From Nilaparvata lugens (taxonomy: Eukaryota > Arthropoda > Insecta > Hemiptera > Delphacidae), in assembly GCF_014356525.2 (NCBI RefSeq), contig NC_052515.1:22575212-22639211 (forward strand): a stretch of 64,000 bases of DNA, in the 5' to 3' direction. Shown one piece after another: positions 1-11,951 of the stretch. A program made the translations under genes and the position numbers. Under the pieces are notes generated by a model that saw only the letters and a list, made by a program, of their open reading frames with translations, did not search any database and was not told where the DNA came from. Position 1 is the stretch's first letter; every line of letters starts with the position of its first letter.

Positions 1-149
1 TATATACATTTTTTTTAAGTTAATTTATTTTCTTCTCTTTTCAATTATTTGAAATTTGTTATTTTAAATAAGTAGATATTGTTTGTTTTTTCATATTGTT
101 TGGAATATATTTTTTTCTTCATCATATTATTTGTATTTTTTTGTATTGT

Positions 150-252
150 TATCTTGTAATAGAGAGTTAAGTGTAAGAGAGGGCCGATTGCACCCTAACT
201 TCGCTCACTACGAAAATAAAGGCAGTAATTCAATTCAATTCAATTTATTGCT
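150..252 (+). repeat. 5'-truncated retroposon 3' tail
   Basis: The string 'tagagagttaag...ctaactt...aataaaggcag' is followed by a short (AATTC)n tail. Related tails occur at 41590-41680 and 42085-42150, each with the order tagagag - taactccg/taacttcg - aataaaggca or aataaagtac - simple-repeat tail. This is the layout of 3' ends of dead-on-arrival non-LTR retrotransposons. The clade cannot be named because no coding region remains. Confidence 0.45.
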
Positions 253-525
253 GATTATATTTCTTTTATCCTCATTAGTGAGGCTAGCTTTGCATTGATA
301 ATTTAGTGAAAAGACTATAGTCTTGTCTGGTCAACTATAGGCTTGTTGAAGTCTTGGTTAATCTCTTGGACTCTGACCATTAGAGTGTGAATTTCTTGAA
401 TCAAGCGTTTTTATTTAGGTATGGTTTTGTATTCTAATAAAGAATTTGGAAACAAAAACATTCCTAGGCCAAAAGTTAGCCGAATACACCTCGCTCAATA
501 TCTGGGATGGAACTCCTATTTTAAA

Positions 526-695
526 TTATGAGTACTCATCTGGGAATTTTAACCCTTCAACGACATAATCTGCCGTTATTCTATCATTCATAAATTCCTT
601 TACATCAGAGTCACTAGTATTAGGTCCAAACCGAGAAACAAACTGAACATCTTTTCTGCTTAAAGTGGTTAAATTATGAACTGCCTTTGAACTAT
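526..695 (-). other. Exon-like open stretch inside the BBS7 intron, unrecognised
   Basis: On the minus strand an acceptor-like TTACAG at 701-696 is followed by an open frame of about 56 codons ending in TAA (528-526). The peptide contains 'KDVQFVSRFGPNTSDSDV', which reads like real protein. It does not match BBS7. It could be the last exon of a nested gene or a remnant of a mobile element's coding region. I cannot name it. Confidence 0.25.
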
Positions 696-935
696 CTGTA
701 AGTTAGGCCTACCATACTGATCTTGACTTTTCATTTTCATTGTAGGTTCTCTCACTGATTTTAGTTGTTTACTTGAAATTAAAAAATAGCATAGATTTAG
801 TTGCCTCTATTAAATATTCAAATTCTAGCTGTTTATCTGAAATGTTTAATGAAAAGATGTAGGCTATATACGACATCATTCAGCTAAAGTAAAATAAATA
901 GAAATCGAATTTACTCAAACTTCAATAAATTTTAC

Positions 936-1493
936 CAAGTGCTCCTCCCAAACTGATTCGCGTAATTTTCTCTCCAGGCAAAGTTTTAAAGCTGATTTGA
1001 ATTTCTCCTTTTTTCAAGGACAGGACTTGAAGAACTCCATCTTGATCTCCAATAGCAGCCTGTAAATTGAGTACATGATAAATAAAAATGATTATATAGA
1101 AAATTATATAAAAACTTTTGAATGCATAGGTTAGCCTATTACCAGTAGGCCTAATATTGGTTTTTGTTTAAGTGATACTCAAATGTAAATTTAGAACCAA
1201 GCACCGGTCGGTAAAATAGATGATTTCTAAGAACACTGTTTTTATAATGGGTTTCAAGCTATCTTAATAATATGAAATAAAGCCCCTGATAGGCTACTTT
1301 AACTTAAACATTAGAATTAATATAGAGCAGTTCATAATGTAACCAAGTACCAAGATACCACAATTGTGGAAAAAGCAGGTGGATTATTTACCTTTTGAAC
1401 TGTCTTTCCTCCTGAGCTCGGTAATAATTTCATGCACTGAGGGGACGTCAAGCCCAGTAATGTGTAATCTACTCGAGTCAATTCAAGAGCCAT
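936..1493 (-). CDS. BBS7: BBS7, first two coding exons (gene continues off the left edge)
   Basis: BBS7 is a beta-propeller subunit of the BBSome, the coat complex that moves membrane cargo in cilia. Exon 1 is 1493-1392 (34 codons, ATG at 1493) and ends with donor GTAAAT. Exon 2 is 1059-936, after acceptor TTTACAG and before donor GTAAAA. The peptide carries the family N-terminus: 'RVDYTLLGLTSPQCMKLLP', then 'KTVQKV'-type text leading to a GDQDGVLQV strand, 'FKTLPGEKI' and 'ISLGGAL', in the order and spacing I know from animal BBS7. The reading frame is continuous over the junction (phase 0). No further exon is recognisable in 1-935, so the next intron is at least 935 bp and the rest of the ~700-residue protein lies outside. 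The gene is divergent from SPCS3, with start codons 671 bp apart. Confidence 0.88.
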
Positions 1494-2164
1494 TAGACTT
1501 AAATATTTCACCCGACTCAATCGAAATCTTGTAGAAGATTGATTTATATACTGCTAAGAAACTTAATAGAGTTAAATTAAACCTTGGCAAGTAAAACAAC
1601 TCAAAATAATAGATAAACAGCGCTGTATCATAACAAGAACAACAAAACATAACCTAAGCTTTCACGCTACGATTGCAAACAAGAAGCAAATTCAACAAAA
1701 TTTCTGAAATCTAGAAGGCAGAACACTTATCACTGCACTATAGTATCCAAAGACCTTAGTGAATTTTGTCATATAAAACCTATTATATTCATTTAAAATC
1801 TGCCAAATTCATAATGAATAAAATATTTTCAATAATTGAAGAATAGTTGAACCTTTTTATTTAATAAGTTTTTATAAAAGCTTGATTTATTACATGCTGA
1901 TCAAGGCTCCTTTGCTACACGTATCTATTTACGTGTTTTTTTTTTGTTGTTGATCAATTCTCTTAGCAAAAGTCTGTATTCGTGTCGGTTGCAGATAATT
2001 TTATTGATTGATTTGTGTAACAAAAAAATTTCGTATGGCTTTTAGTGTAGTGGATTGTTTAAATTGTAACATTTGATGTTTTAGCTTACATCAGTTGCAA
2101 GTTTCAACGATTTTCCGGTATATTGAACCTGTCGGCTACCTGACCGTTAACCTATAAATTTAAG
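1494..2164. promoter_or_regulatory. Shared intergenic region between divergent BBS7 and SPCS3
   Basis: The two start codons point away from each other across 671 bp, so both 5' UTRs and promoters must lie here unless upstream non-coding exons exist. No convincing TATA box is visible. It is AT-rich with no repeat recognised. Confidence 0.5.
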
Positions 2165-5100
2165 ATGCATTCTCTTTTGACCAGAGGAAATGCTATATTG
2201 GCATACACATTGAGTGTATTAACGTGTCTTACATTTGTATGTTTCATTTCAACAGTGTTTCTAGATTATAGAACAAATGCATCAATGAATACAGTTCAAG
2301 TGGTCGTGTAAGTAAATTATTCTAGATAAATCTAGCTATGTAGCTGTAGGCTATGCAAACCTAGCTTATTGGCCAACCAGATTTTTATTGAAGAGTGATA
2401 ACTCACGTTTTCATTGGCCCAAGCCTTAGTTAATCATCAGCATCAACAAAAAAAATGTAATCATAAAGGTGTCCACTAACGAGCGAACGACAGGACATAA
2501 GTGAACAGACATGCTTGTCATATGTAACTTACATGTAACATTTTTTACAAAAGGCTTCGAAGAAAATTTTTTGAGATTCAGTTACCAAAATTACCACCCA
2601 AATTCAGATAGACAGGTTTTGTCATATTTGATGACAGATATAACGGCTCTGAACCTGGGCCATAGTGATGCGCGATAGCGAAGTGTTTCAACAATCGAAA
2701 TGTTCACTATCGTTAAGAAAAACTATCGAATAAAACACTTCGATAGTAAACCTCTCGTTAAGCCATTCGAAAGGTCCTGATCGAATAGTTGGGATATTCT
2801 CTTTAACTGGCCTATTTACAAAAGACAGGCGCAACCGACTGCGGGCTCAGAGAAAATAGATCAAATTGTATTTATGAATAGAAATATTAAAAATTTTTGA
2901 AGAAAACATCAAAAATTAGCCTGCAAATTTTGATATAAACATTATAAAATGACCCTTTTGCTCAGATTACAATGTTAAATGGTAATATTATTCAGATAGT
3001 TGAGAAAATAGTTTTCCTTAATATTATTTAAATAGTTGAAGTATTTATTCAAATTGTTTTGTGAATTTTGTGAATATTTTTTGAGTTTTGTGAATATTTT
3101 CATTTATTAGTTTAAGTAAAGCCAACAGAAACAATATCAAAATAATAAGAAATATTAATAAGGCCTATATTAAAAATCAATATTATTATAAAGTAATCAA
3201 TAGCATATAAAGTATTAAGATTAAAAGGTTATGTCGCCAATGCCCAACAATCAATTCGTTTCCGAAGTATTTGAAACGAAAGGGAAGTGTTTCTAATGAA
3301 ACGATAACGAGAGGTTTACTATCGAAAAACACACTTCGTTAGGGAATCCGAAGTGTTTTTCGATAGTATTCATTCGTTTCAGCAACTATCGAAACAATCG
3401 CTAGGCAAAAACTATCGAAGTGTTCGATAGTAACACTTCACAATCGCCCATCACTACTGGGCCAGTCTTAGCCTTTACGGCGTAATATTAACTTACTTTT
3501 TTGCTATTAAAAAGAACGACTATAGCAGTCACAGTTTTTCAATGAGTGACTTATTCACTTACTGTAACAACGAGATTCTTCGGCTGATCCGTCATTTTCC
3601 TAGACAGCCAGGAAGATGATTTTTTTTAATAGCAAAAAAGTGATTCAATAATAAGCAGCTTGTGATGAAAAAAAGACACTGAAGAGTAATATTAACTGTT
3701 TATTCTTGTAGAAAATAATCAATAGCTATATTATCGTATTCGTCAAGAAATTTATTTTTTAATTCAAGAATGGCGAAAACCACACATCAATTTCTAAAAA
3801 AGTTTTCAAGTTATTCGCATTTAAAAATATCAATAAATTGTACAAAAAAATGTACATAGAAAATCAAATGCTGTAGCCTAGCTTAAGAAATATTAAGCTG
3901 TTTTCATAATTTTCCCCAACTCTGTATGCTCACTACGCTCTTATTATGCTTGCACTATGTCCAATATTTTATCTTAAGTATTTTATTCATGTTTTGTCGT
4001 TGGATGCCAAATAAATTATTTCTTATTAATTGTCCACAGCAAGAATGTGCCAGAATTCAGCGCATTCAAAGAGAAAAATGATCTTGGATACCTGACTTTT
4101 GATCTTCAAACTGATATCCTTTTAAAGCACTCATGAATTATTATATCAATTCTTGCAATGATCATAAGTTCAATTATCCTCTACGCCTGCAGGGGTAGAG
4201 AAGCTGGATCTGAGCGAGTTCAAGATTGTTGTCACCAGTTTTTTGACAGCCAGGAATTATGATGTCTAGGAGTTTTTGATTAAAGACTTGTCTCAAATGC
4301 TATCTGGTTAGATTATTGTCATTATAAATGGTAAAGCAAGGTTTCTAATGTTAAATTGATCATTATTATCTTGGTCAGTGTTGTTGTTGTTTTTTTTTAA
4401 TTAAAGAGATGAGTGTATGAATGGGTTTTGTGATCAAATCGAGTTATCAGTTTGCATGAAGGAGCTATATGATATACTATCTCATGGGCTGACACCTGCT
4501 CTATTTACTGAATTGCCTCAGCAATGAAGGTATGTAGGTATGTAACATACAATTTGCTCAACAATGGTATCTGGTGAATGAAAGAGTTATGTCACGTCAC
4601 AAAAACCTAAAAATACAACATACATCATTTATGCATCATCAATTTGATCAACTCATAAGTAATGAAAAATAAATGTTTCATACTCTTGTATTAGCGGTAT
4701 CCCTCGACTGCTGATAGCTATCAACCGTAGTATACATTTTAAGTACAACACTAATGATTAAATAAAATATGGTAGGAAGTAGCTTGAAAGGCGTAAGTGC
4801 ACACATCTCCTTTTGTCATGTAAAAATTTGTGGAAGAAGGATCTGTGTTTATTTTTTAACGTCTATCTACCCATAAACTAAAAACTCATAACATTAAATA
4901 ATGATCAAATTATCTCGGGACAAACTTTTTGTAGCATTTCTCCTTCATACACTCACCTCTTCAATTATGAAATGACTCCATCGATCCTATAACTGTTACT
5001 AATGTATGAAGAAGAAGGTATAAGGACATCCACTCATTGCTTTTTACTCTAAAACTCAAATAACCTTAGATTATTTCATGAGACAAGATAGCTTTATTGT

Positions 5101-8100
5101 GTATTACATCTCATCAAACAAATTAATTATAATAATTAATTCATACAATAAGTACATCATCAAAATGATAGGGAGAAAAAAATAAGGTAGCCTTAATGTT
5201 GACCTTGATTCAAATCTTATTTTATTGGCAAGAACCCTTACAATTGAAAACTGTCAACTTTACTTTTAAAAGATACAAGTCAAATCCCATTTTCAAATAT
5301 ATGTTCTTTTTGAATCTCTTTATATTTGTCATGTCTTTTAAATGTGTAATTTTCCAAAAAAGTTTTCTTTAACATGTGCTTTAAATCTCACCCATCTATT
5401 CAACTGGAATGTGAAGCAATTGTTCCTGTACCTGACAGCGGAATACTCGACTCCAAAAAATGTTCTCAATCAAGTAAGTCAGCAATGAAGTCTTGAAGTC
5501 AAAAACATATGCTTTTCCAAACGTTCTCTCGTGAAATGCACTTATTTCTGAATGCTTTGTTACACTAAACATGACCAATGTTGATACGGGATCAGCACTG
5601 AACTTGAAGCAGCCTGCTGACATGGACAATAGTAGCTTCCGCTAGTTGCTGTAGGAACGCGCAATTGGAAATGTTGATTGTACATGACATTTCCAATTCC
5701 ATGTTTCTGCCGTAGCTAGTGGAAGCTAGTATTGTCCCTGTGTGCAGCGTGATTTAGGTTTATACAAGTTGTATTTAAAGTGCAATTATTTTACATTAAT
5801 TTGAATTAGAATAATTCTACACATGTATTTTAAGTACGATTATTGAATTGGGCCCGTCGCAATGTAGCAATTAGATAGCACACACAAAATTGACTTGCTA
5901 GTTTCTATATTGTTTTCAATTTTGAAGAATATTCGCATTATTAAGGCGAAATACCTTATATTCGAACTATTTTGTAGCAAAGCAAGTAATGCATTATCAC
6001 CTACCGTATGTAGGTAGCTTTCAAGTGCAAATGAACTTTCTTAAAATCATGACATCTACAAATCAGTTTTTTCTTCGTGTATAGTGCATCCTATTTATAA
6101 GACATTTTTCAATGCAAAGTTGTGTCAGTATTGTGTTAAAAAATAAACCAATTCTTCTATTTTTCAAACATATCCTATACTATTAAACGAGCAATTCATG
6201 TTTATATATCTTTATGTGACCGGATCTCGAAAACGGCTCTAACGATTCTCACGAAATTTGGAACAATGTAGGTTTATGATATGAAAATTCGATTGCACTA
6301 GGTTTTAACCCTGGGATAATTCGCTGAAGGACATTAAAATGATAAATACGTCTTTGGAAAAACAGCTGGAGTTTTTGTCGTCTGTTGATGATGGAAGTGA
6401 GTGAGCGACTGCATGCAGTGTGGGACTGAGACAAAATTATGACTCAGCTGTTGAACTTTTGTAATCATTCAATCAGGTATTTAGTGCCGGTTGTATAAAA
6501 GCCGGTTAAATTTTAATCCTGATCAATTCCCGTAGAACCAATCAGATAAGCTATCTTTTTGAAATGGTCTTCTCTGATTTGGTTCACGTTAAATTAATCA
6601 GGATTAAAATTCAACATGCTTTTGTGAGAGAAATTTTTGCATTCCTCTGAGAATTGATCTCAATCCACTGTGATTAGATAGAACCTTTCTGTATGAACTA
6701 TAAATATATTATAATTTATTCTTTCGTAATAAATTTTATATGCTTTTGTACTCCAGAACGGAGCTCGGTGCCCCGATATTTTCTTGTTAAGCATTCTTTG
6801 TTTCAGTACTTTGTTATCAATTTTTTGTTATGATTTGCAGGTTGTGTTGTGGGATAAAATTATCCTGAGAGGTGAAAATGCTGTTTTGGATTTCAAGAAC
6901 ATCAACACCAAATACTATTTCTGGGATGACGGAAACGGTCTGAAGTAAGTCTCGTTCTTTAATCAAAATTTTAGGGGAACAATAGTTGTCGATTAGAGTC
7001 GTGAGTTATTACCTACATTGTTTACATTACCACTCTGTATTGATTCAGTTGAGTTATTGTACAAACTTCAATAATCCTGCTATACAAACTAGCTTCAAAA
7101 ACAGTTTTCTAATGCTTGTTTCTATATTTTGTATGATATCAGTTATCAAACCTACACCGTATATCACACATTAATTTCATTGAAAAAAATTCATTTCTCC
7201 AAGATAGCCTATAACTTTATTTTGTTTTCAGATAAAATATGAAATCCCTACAAACTTGTAAAATATTCCAAAGTATTACAAATTATGCCCAATATAAGTA
7301 GGCTACAGTAATTTCAAGTATTAGAGTTAAGTTAAATGACTGAAGAAATTTTTAAAAGTTTTCAAGTCAGCCAGGATAGTCGAGACAACTGAGGCGTTGT
7401 ACTCTTCAGTCTGCTAACGCTACCTGGTCGTGGGTTCGAATCCCATTGCAGCATGGACGTTTGATCTATTAGATAGTTGCATAAGCAGCCAGAATACTTT
7501 GAATACAAAATACTTTCTGTTGTACGTACACCATTTGCACTAGAACTGAAGTAGACTTCATCTAGGTGCGCTGTTGTTATAAGCGGCAAACTTAGAACAT
7601 TTCATTTTTTTCTTTCCAACAGTAATTTAAACATTCAACACAATTTGCAGATTAACAAAGATTTCGAAAAATAATCACAATCACATAATGACCATTAGGC
7701 TACCTACAGTAACTTATCTACCCAGTAATTTATTGACAGTAAATTATTGGTAACTTATATATATATACAGAGTGAGTCATATGTATGGGAACCCTTCAAT
7801 AAATTGGAGACTGTTGTAAATGTGTGTGCCAAAATGGCGGCTGATTAAAATTTATCAATTATTTCTTTAAAAATGCAAACTTAAATCAGCCGCCATTTTG
7901 AATAAAAGTATCATAGAACATTTTTATTGATGTCATCTTTCTAGTTTTTAGAAGGCATTTAACATTATGTATCACACAATGGGTGTTTACGTTCAAAATA
8001 TTTGAGTTACAACCCCTCATTTCTTTAAAAACTAAAACTTTAATCAGCCGCCATTTTGGATACAAGTATCACAGAACATTTTTGTCGTTGTCATCTTTCT

Positions 8101-8689
8101 TGTTTCAAAAAGGCCTTAAAAATGATGTACCACACAATGGGTGTTTACTTTTAAAATATTCGAGTTACAACCCCTAAGTTACCCCCTTATGAGGGGTTGA
8201 AATTCAGCTGTACGTCAAAAGGTAGAGTACTTGAACAATAACTTATCCTGAAAGTTACAGTCTACATCAACAGTCTTATTTATCTAGTCTGTAGTCTTAT
8301 CTAAAACAGTCTCCATTTTATTGAAGGGTTCCCATACATATGACTTACTTTGTATATTAACTTGTCTTTAACACAATGACTAAAAAAATAGAAACCTATT
8401 CCAGTAGGCTCGTCATGGTGGAGTAAGTCTATTTTCTTATTGACATGCATTATTTGCATCTTCTCTATTGTAATTTATATTTATGTATTCATTTATAAGT
8501 CAAATTTGCATTTGAATTTGTCGTTGTGTTTGAGTGTTGATCACTTACTTTGCTTGCAGAGGAAACAAGAACGTGACACTGAGTCTTTCGTGGAACATTA
8601 TTCCGAACGCCGGATTCCTGCCCAGTATATTCGCCACAGGCAGACATGTCTTCAAATTCCCCAGCGAATACACAATGGAGCGCATTTGA
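2165..8689 (+). CDS. SPCS3: Signal peptidase complex subunit 3, five exons
   Basis: SPCS3 is a single-pass, lumen-facing accessory subunit of the ER signal peptidase complex, which removes signal peptides. Exons: 2165-2307, 4040-4113, 5385-5473, 6841-6944, 8560-8689; 540 nt, 179 residues, against about 180 in vertebrates. Hallmarks: N-terminal '[20 protein letters not shown]' leading into one membrane segment (about residues 12-33), '[17 protein letters not shown]', '[11 protein letters not shown]', '[19 protein letters not shown]' with the conserved N-glycosylation site NVT, and '[10 protein letters not shown]'. Introns 1, 3 and 4 are GT-AG with GTAAGT donors and CAG acceptors. Intron 2 is different: its 5' end reads ATATCCTTTT and its only frame-preserving 3' end is AA at 5383-5384 (see findings). 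No paralogue or break is seen. The poly(A) site was not identified. Confidence 0.93.
2663..3456. mobile_element. hAT-type non-autonomous element (MITE), 794 bp
   Basis: The ends are inverted copies (TAGTGATGCGCGATAGCGAA on the left; the right end reads TAGTGATGGGCGATTGTGAA on the other strand). They are flanked by a perfect 8-bp target duplication CTGGGCCA (2655-2662 and 3457-3464). An 8-bp duplication plus TAGTGATG ends fits the hAT superfamily. The subterminal 100-150 bp on both sides are packed with CACTATCG/CTATCGAA words. The centre is AT-rich and non-coding. Confidence 0.85.
3495..3641. repeat. Short foldback element
   Basis: ACTTTTTTGCTATTAAAAA at 3495-3513 is the exact inverted complement of 3623-3641. 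The 147-bp unit is non-coding. It may be a small MITE; no target duplication was recognised. Confidence 0.45.
4114..5384 (+). other. U12-type (minor spliceosome) intron of SPCS3, apparent AT-AA ends
   Basis: The 5' splice site ATATCCTTTT at 4114 is an exact match to the U12 AT-type donor consensus. A branch-point-like TTCTTTAAC lies at 5365-5373, with the candidate branch A 12 nt from the intron end at 5384, inside the usual U12 range. Ending the intron there gives the codon G|AT and the residues [10 protein letters not shown], matching the family spacing. The nearby AC at 5390-5391 breaks the frame. Confidence 0.75.
5621..5740. repeat. 120-bp hairpin MITE
   Basis: The two halves are imperfect inverted copies: GGACAATAGTAGCTTCCGCT near 5624 pairs with the sequence ending ...AGCTAGTATTGTCC near 5737. 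It lies just after SPCS3 exon 3, in intron 3. Confidence 0.6.
6190..6440 (+). repeat. Dispersed repeat, family A
   Basis: About 250 bp (CTCGAAAACGGCTCTAACGA, then a 'gattgcactagg' block) is also present, inverted, at 25200-25510 and again in the duplicated unit at 26630-26930. It is non-coding. The class is unknown. Confidence 0.6.
6483..6621. repeat. Diverged copy of the hairpin MITE at 15055
   Basis: It starts GTGCCGGTTGTATAAAAGCC and folds back on a matching right half around AGAACCAATCAGA. The closest relative in the window is the much better preserved element at 15055-15203. Confidence 0.55.
7368..7600 (+). mobile_element. Probable tRNA-derived SINE
   Basis: A pol III B-box-like GGGTTCGAATCCC (about 7432-7444) sits in a T-arm-like stem with a 7-nt loop. 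An A-box-like TAGTCGAGACAACTGAGG lies about 50 bp upstream. The 5' half resembles a degenerate tRNA and no full cloverleaf is convincing, so a SINE head is more likely than a tRNA gene. Confidence 0.45.
7769..8352. mobile_element. Mariner-type MITE, 584 bp, with an internal tandem repeat
   Basis: Inverted ends of about 45 bp (left CAGAGTGAGTCATATGTATG; right end on the other strand CAAAGTAAGTCATATGTATG) lie between TA dinucleotides (7767-7768 and 8353-8354). Inside are two head-to-tail copies of a roughly 155-bp unit that begins 'aatcagccgccattttg', at about 7884 and 8040. There is no coding capacity. Confidence 0.8.
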
Positions 8690-9319
8690 GACATTGATTT
8701 CGTCACAAAAAGTTTTCATTGTGATATTGAAAACTAGTTGTGCTAACGCTCTAAAATGAATTCTCAAAAAAGGAGGGAGTGATTGAAACAGTGTTACAAT
8801 GTGGAACATTTTAAAACAAACTATCAACGGTTGAACTATCTTTTTTCGATTTTACAAGTTTTTGTTAGAGAATGTTTTCAAATACAATATTATCAGACAC
8901 ATAACCTAAGTCACAATTTAATGTATTGCCACGTTAGATAATTATTACGATATTGGAAAAATGTTGATATTACAGTGTAGTGAATCTAATTAATTATTGC
9001 TTGCATAAATTCAACTATGAACCTTCACACATATATTTCTCATTTTCCTGTCAGAACTCTTGTATGAAAGTTTATTATTAGTCGAATTAAAAAAAATTGG
9101 GTCTGTTCTTTGCTTATTGTCTGTTGTAATAACCAAGCATTCGTTACTTTTTAATCTTATTCTGTGCAAACCTTAGATTGCAACATTACTCTTATGGAGT
9201 ATAGTGCTGTCCTATTTCACAGAAGCCAGGGAACCTGTAAACCAATTGAGTGAGAGAATGAGCGAACAAAAGAGCGTTGGTCATTTTGATAGAAGAATAA
9301 AAATCATGTTATTGGACTC

Positions 9320-9421
9320 AGGGGACCTTGCAACGTATAGAAAACTTGAATTTGGAGTACCTTAATTTTTTGGAAAGCAATACTTTCCTTAACTATGGTA
9401 ATAGGGCAAGGAAAGTAAAAA
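9320..9421 (-). repeat. Dispersed repeat, family C fragment
   Basis: Inverted copy of the sequence at about 43070-43170: 'ttactttccttgcccta...ggtaaggaaagtattgctttcc...cctgagtcca'. It is a short fragment. Confidence 0.6.
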
Positions 9422-10954
9422 CGGTAACAGTTTGCTCCTGTTCTCATAACAAATAACATTGGCTATAAATCCCCGTGCTGCAAACTAAGGTTTGCACTGA
9501 CTATAGTACGAAACAATACTAAAAATTCACACTACTCATGAAATCAGTACGGTAAGATAAATATGTTGTGTAACATAGTAACAAAGGCTATGAGCCAATG
9601 ACAAATGAATTGTTTGCAGGTTTTTTTTATCTACGAGGATTGTCCCAGATTTAAGTTACACTATTTTTGTATAATAGTTTTTTTTATCTCATACTTGCAG
9701 TCACAGAAAAGCTTGGCAATTTGTTCTCAACTTATTTGGGCTACTTAGCTTTAAAGTTATTTTGATTAAAAATAAAAACATGTAAAGATTTTGCGATGCG
9801 TATAATATTATAATAGAATGCAATAGAGCTTTCTCTTTTATAGGTAGGCCCGCAAAGTTGCCATATCGTTTTTTAACAACGTGAAAAGTAATAAGATATA
9901 GCCCATCCGGCCTTATTGGTATTTTTGAATAGGAAAAAATCCAAGTAAACTATAACCAATTAACGGAACATTCAATCTCAATAAATTGTGTATATATATA
10001 ATAAAGTCATTGAAAAGCAACTTTGCGCACGTATTTCACATTAAATTTCTCCTACAGTTACCATTGAATATGAAAAGTGAGTAATTATAGATAGAATGTC
10101 CTGAAATCCATCCAATGTTTGTCTGTATGATTTTGTAATTAATAACAAACTTAATTTTAAAATTTATAATTCAATTAAAAATTGTTATCTTCTAAATTTT
10201 CAAATCTTTAAATTTAATTTTTTTGTAATTTATCAATTTTTAAATTAATTTTCTATATTTAATAATTTATTAACTAGTTTTAAATATTTATCTTGTCAAA
10301 ATTATATGAATAATTTCCATTGCGTTGTCATGCTACAAATCTGGAGTACGCAAAGTATTACTTTGCGCTCTAGTGCGGAAAGGTGATTCTTTTCGGCCTG
10401 CAATCAGTGCAGAAATGGTCACTTTTCAAGGTAAAGTGTATTGGTATTTGTGGTTCAATGCAGGGGCAGCTACAGCAGCGAGGCACTCAGACACTGTTCT
10501 CCCTTTAATTTTGAAGAAAATTTATTAAAAGGATTCAATAATCCATTTTGTTTTATTTTTTCAGATTTTATTACTAATTTTAATAGTAAAAAGTCATGAC
10601 AAAATGGTATGGAATGCTCAAATTTGCTGCTGCCGCGGGTGAAGCAATACGATCACCATTAAGATAATTCGAGCCGAGTGAGCATTGGTTCAACGTGGTA
10701 ACATTGTACAATGAGTTTATACAGGCTGCAGTGCGTAGGAACAACTCCGAACGTCTCATATAGCATTGAGTGTAACAGTGTTTTTACAACCTGATTATTG
10801 CACGGTCGTCGGTCTTTTAAGATACTAACCAAGAATTTTAATTGCAAATCTGTAGAATAGGCCACGATTCCATGTTAAAAAAAGAATTGTTTTGAATATT
10901 ATTTTTAGAGATATAAATATTCTTAGGTCGATGTATTTTTATATAACTAGTACC

Positions 10955-11520
10955 TCATTTTGTGAACAGTAGACCTCGCGCAGTTAATAACCACAGCCTC
11001 CTCTAATACTGTCGTGTCGGCGAGATATCGGAGTATAAACGACTAATGACTGAGTTGTATCGACAATGCTAATAATTTGCTGTAAACAGCTATGCTACTA
11101 TCATCAAAAGCTTACAAGTTGAAAGCCGAGAAAAGTAGGGAAAAAATACTACGCTACTTCGAGTTATCCACTGCATGCAATTTATAGTCCACACAACAGC
11201 GGATTTTACTAAGTTACATTAAGATATTAAATGGCATGCAATTAATAATGTACTCGACAGCTGATTTATGATGAATAATTCTATATTCTGATTTTTACTC
11301 TTATATTGGCGTATGCATGAGGCTCCTTTTCCTTTTATATTATCCTTAAAATGAAAATTTTCAAAAAACTTTGTATGTACATCAACGCGCAATTTAAAAA
11401 GGAATATACCTGTCAAATTTCATGAAAATCTGTTATTACCACGTTTCGTCATAAATGCGGAACATATTAACATAGAGAAATGCAAAACCGTCGACTTTAA
11501 TCGTAGACCTCTCTTCGCTC
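10955..11520 (-). repeat. Dispersed repeat, family B (copy 1)
   Basis: About 560 bp shared in inverted orientation with 17815-18575. Shared blocks include GCGCGTTGATGTACATACAA, a 'ttttaaggataatat' block and 'gaacagtagacctc'. Non-coding; class unknown. Confidence 0.6.
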
Positions 11521-11732
11521 TGTCAATAAATTACATGTTTTGGGCTATATGATTTCCTGTGAATTAATTTCTTTAAAAAGCTGCACTGATTAGTAAATGG
11601 TGAGTGGATATTGGATGTGCTTTATTTTATCATGGACTATCAGGTAACCCGTGCTCCACGAGGATCTAATTAGATACTTGACCTACTAAAATTTTAAATA
11701 TATAGGCATGTAACATAGCCTAATTGAGAATC

Positions 11733-11951
11733 TATAGTGAGGTCCATGTTATAATGACAGTATTTGATCAACTTTGGTTTTGGTATCCTTGTCAATCATT
11801 CAAAGAAGCCGGTGGTACTATTCTTTTCTAGGTCCACAACGATGCCAATTATGTTTTTGACAGTGTAGAAATATAATTAATTAATGCAGAGAATCGGCAT
11901 CGCTATTTTTCTATCTCCATCCACTGTCATTATAACGTGGACCTCACTATA
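11733..11951. mobile_element. MITE family D, copy 1 (219 bp)
   Basis: Inverted ends TATAGTGAGGTCCATGTTAT / TATATAGTGAGGTCCACGTT. The same family occurs at 23016-23393 and 32098-32306. Copies 1 and 3 also share their interior. Confidence 0.8.

Larger units (their letters stand above)
1..935. other. BBS7 intron sequence
   Basis: AT-rich sequence between BBS7 exon 2 and the window edge. It holds a retroposon-like 3' tail (about 150-252) and a short unexplained open stretch on the minus strand (526-695). No BBS7 exon could be found in it. Confidence 0.6.

Noticed and set aside
5390..5392. AT-AC ends for SPCS3 intron 2
   Set aside because: Using the AC at 5390-5391 shifts the frame and drops conserved residues; AA at 5383-5384 keeps both.
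7362..7460. A tRNA gene
   Set aside because: B box and T arm are good, but no convincing acceptor stem or anticodon arm; a SINE head is more likely.
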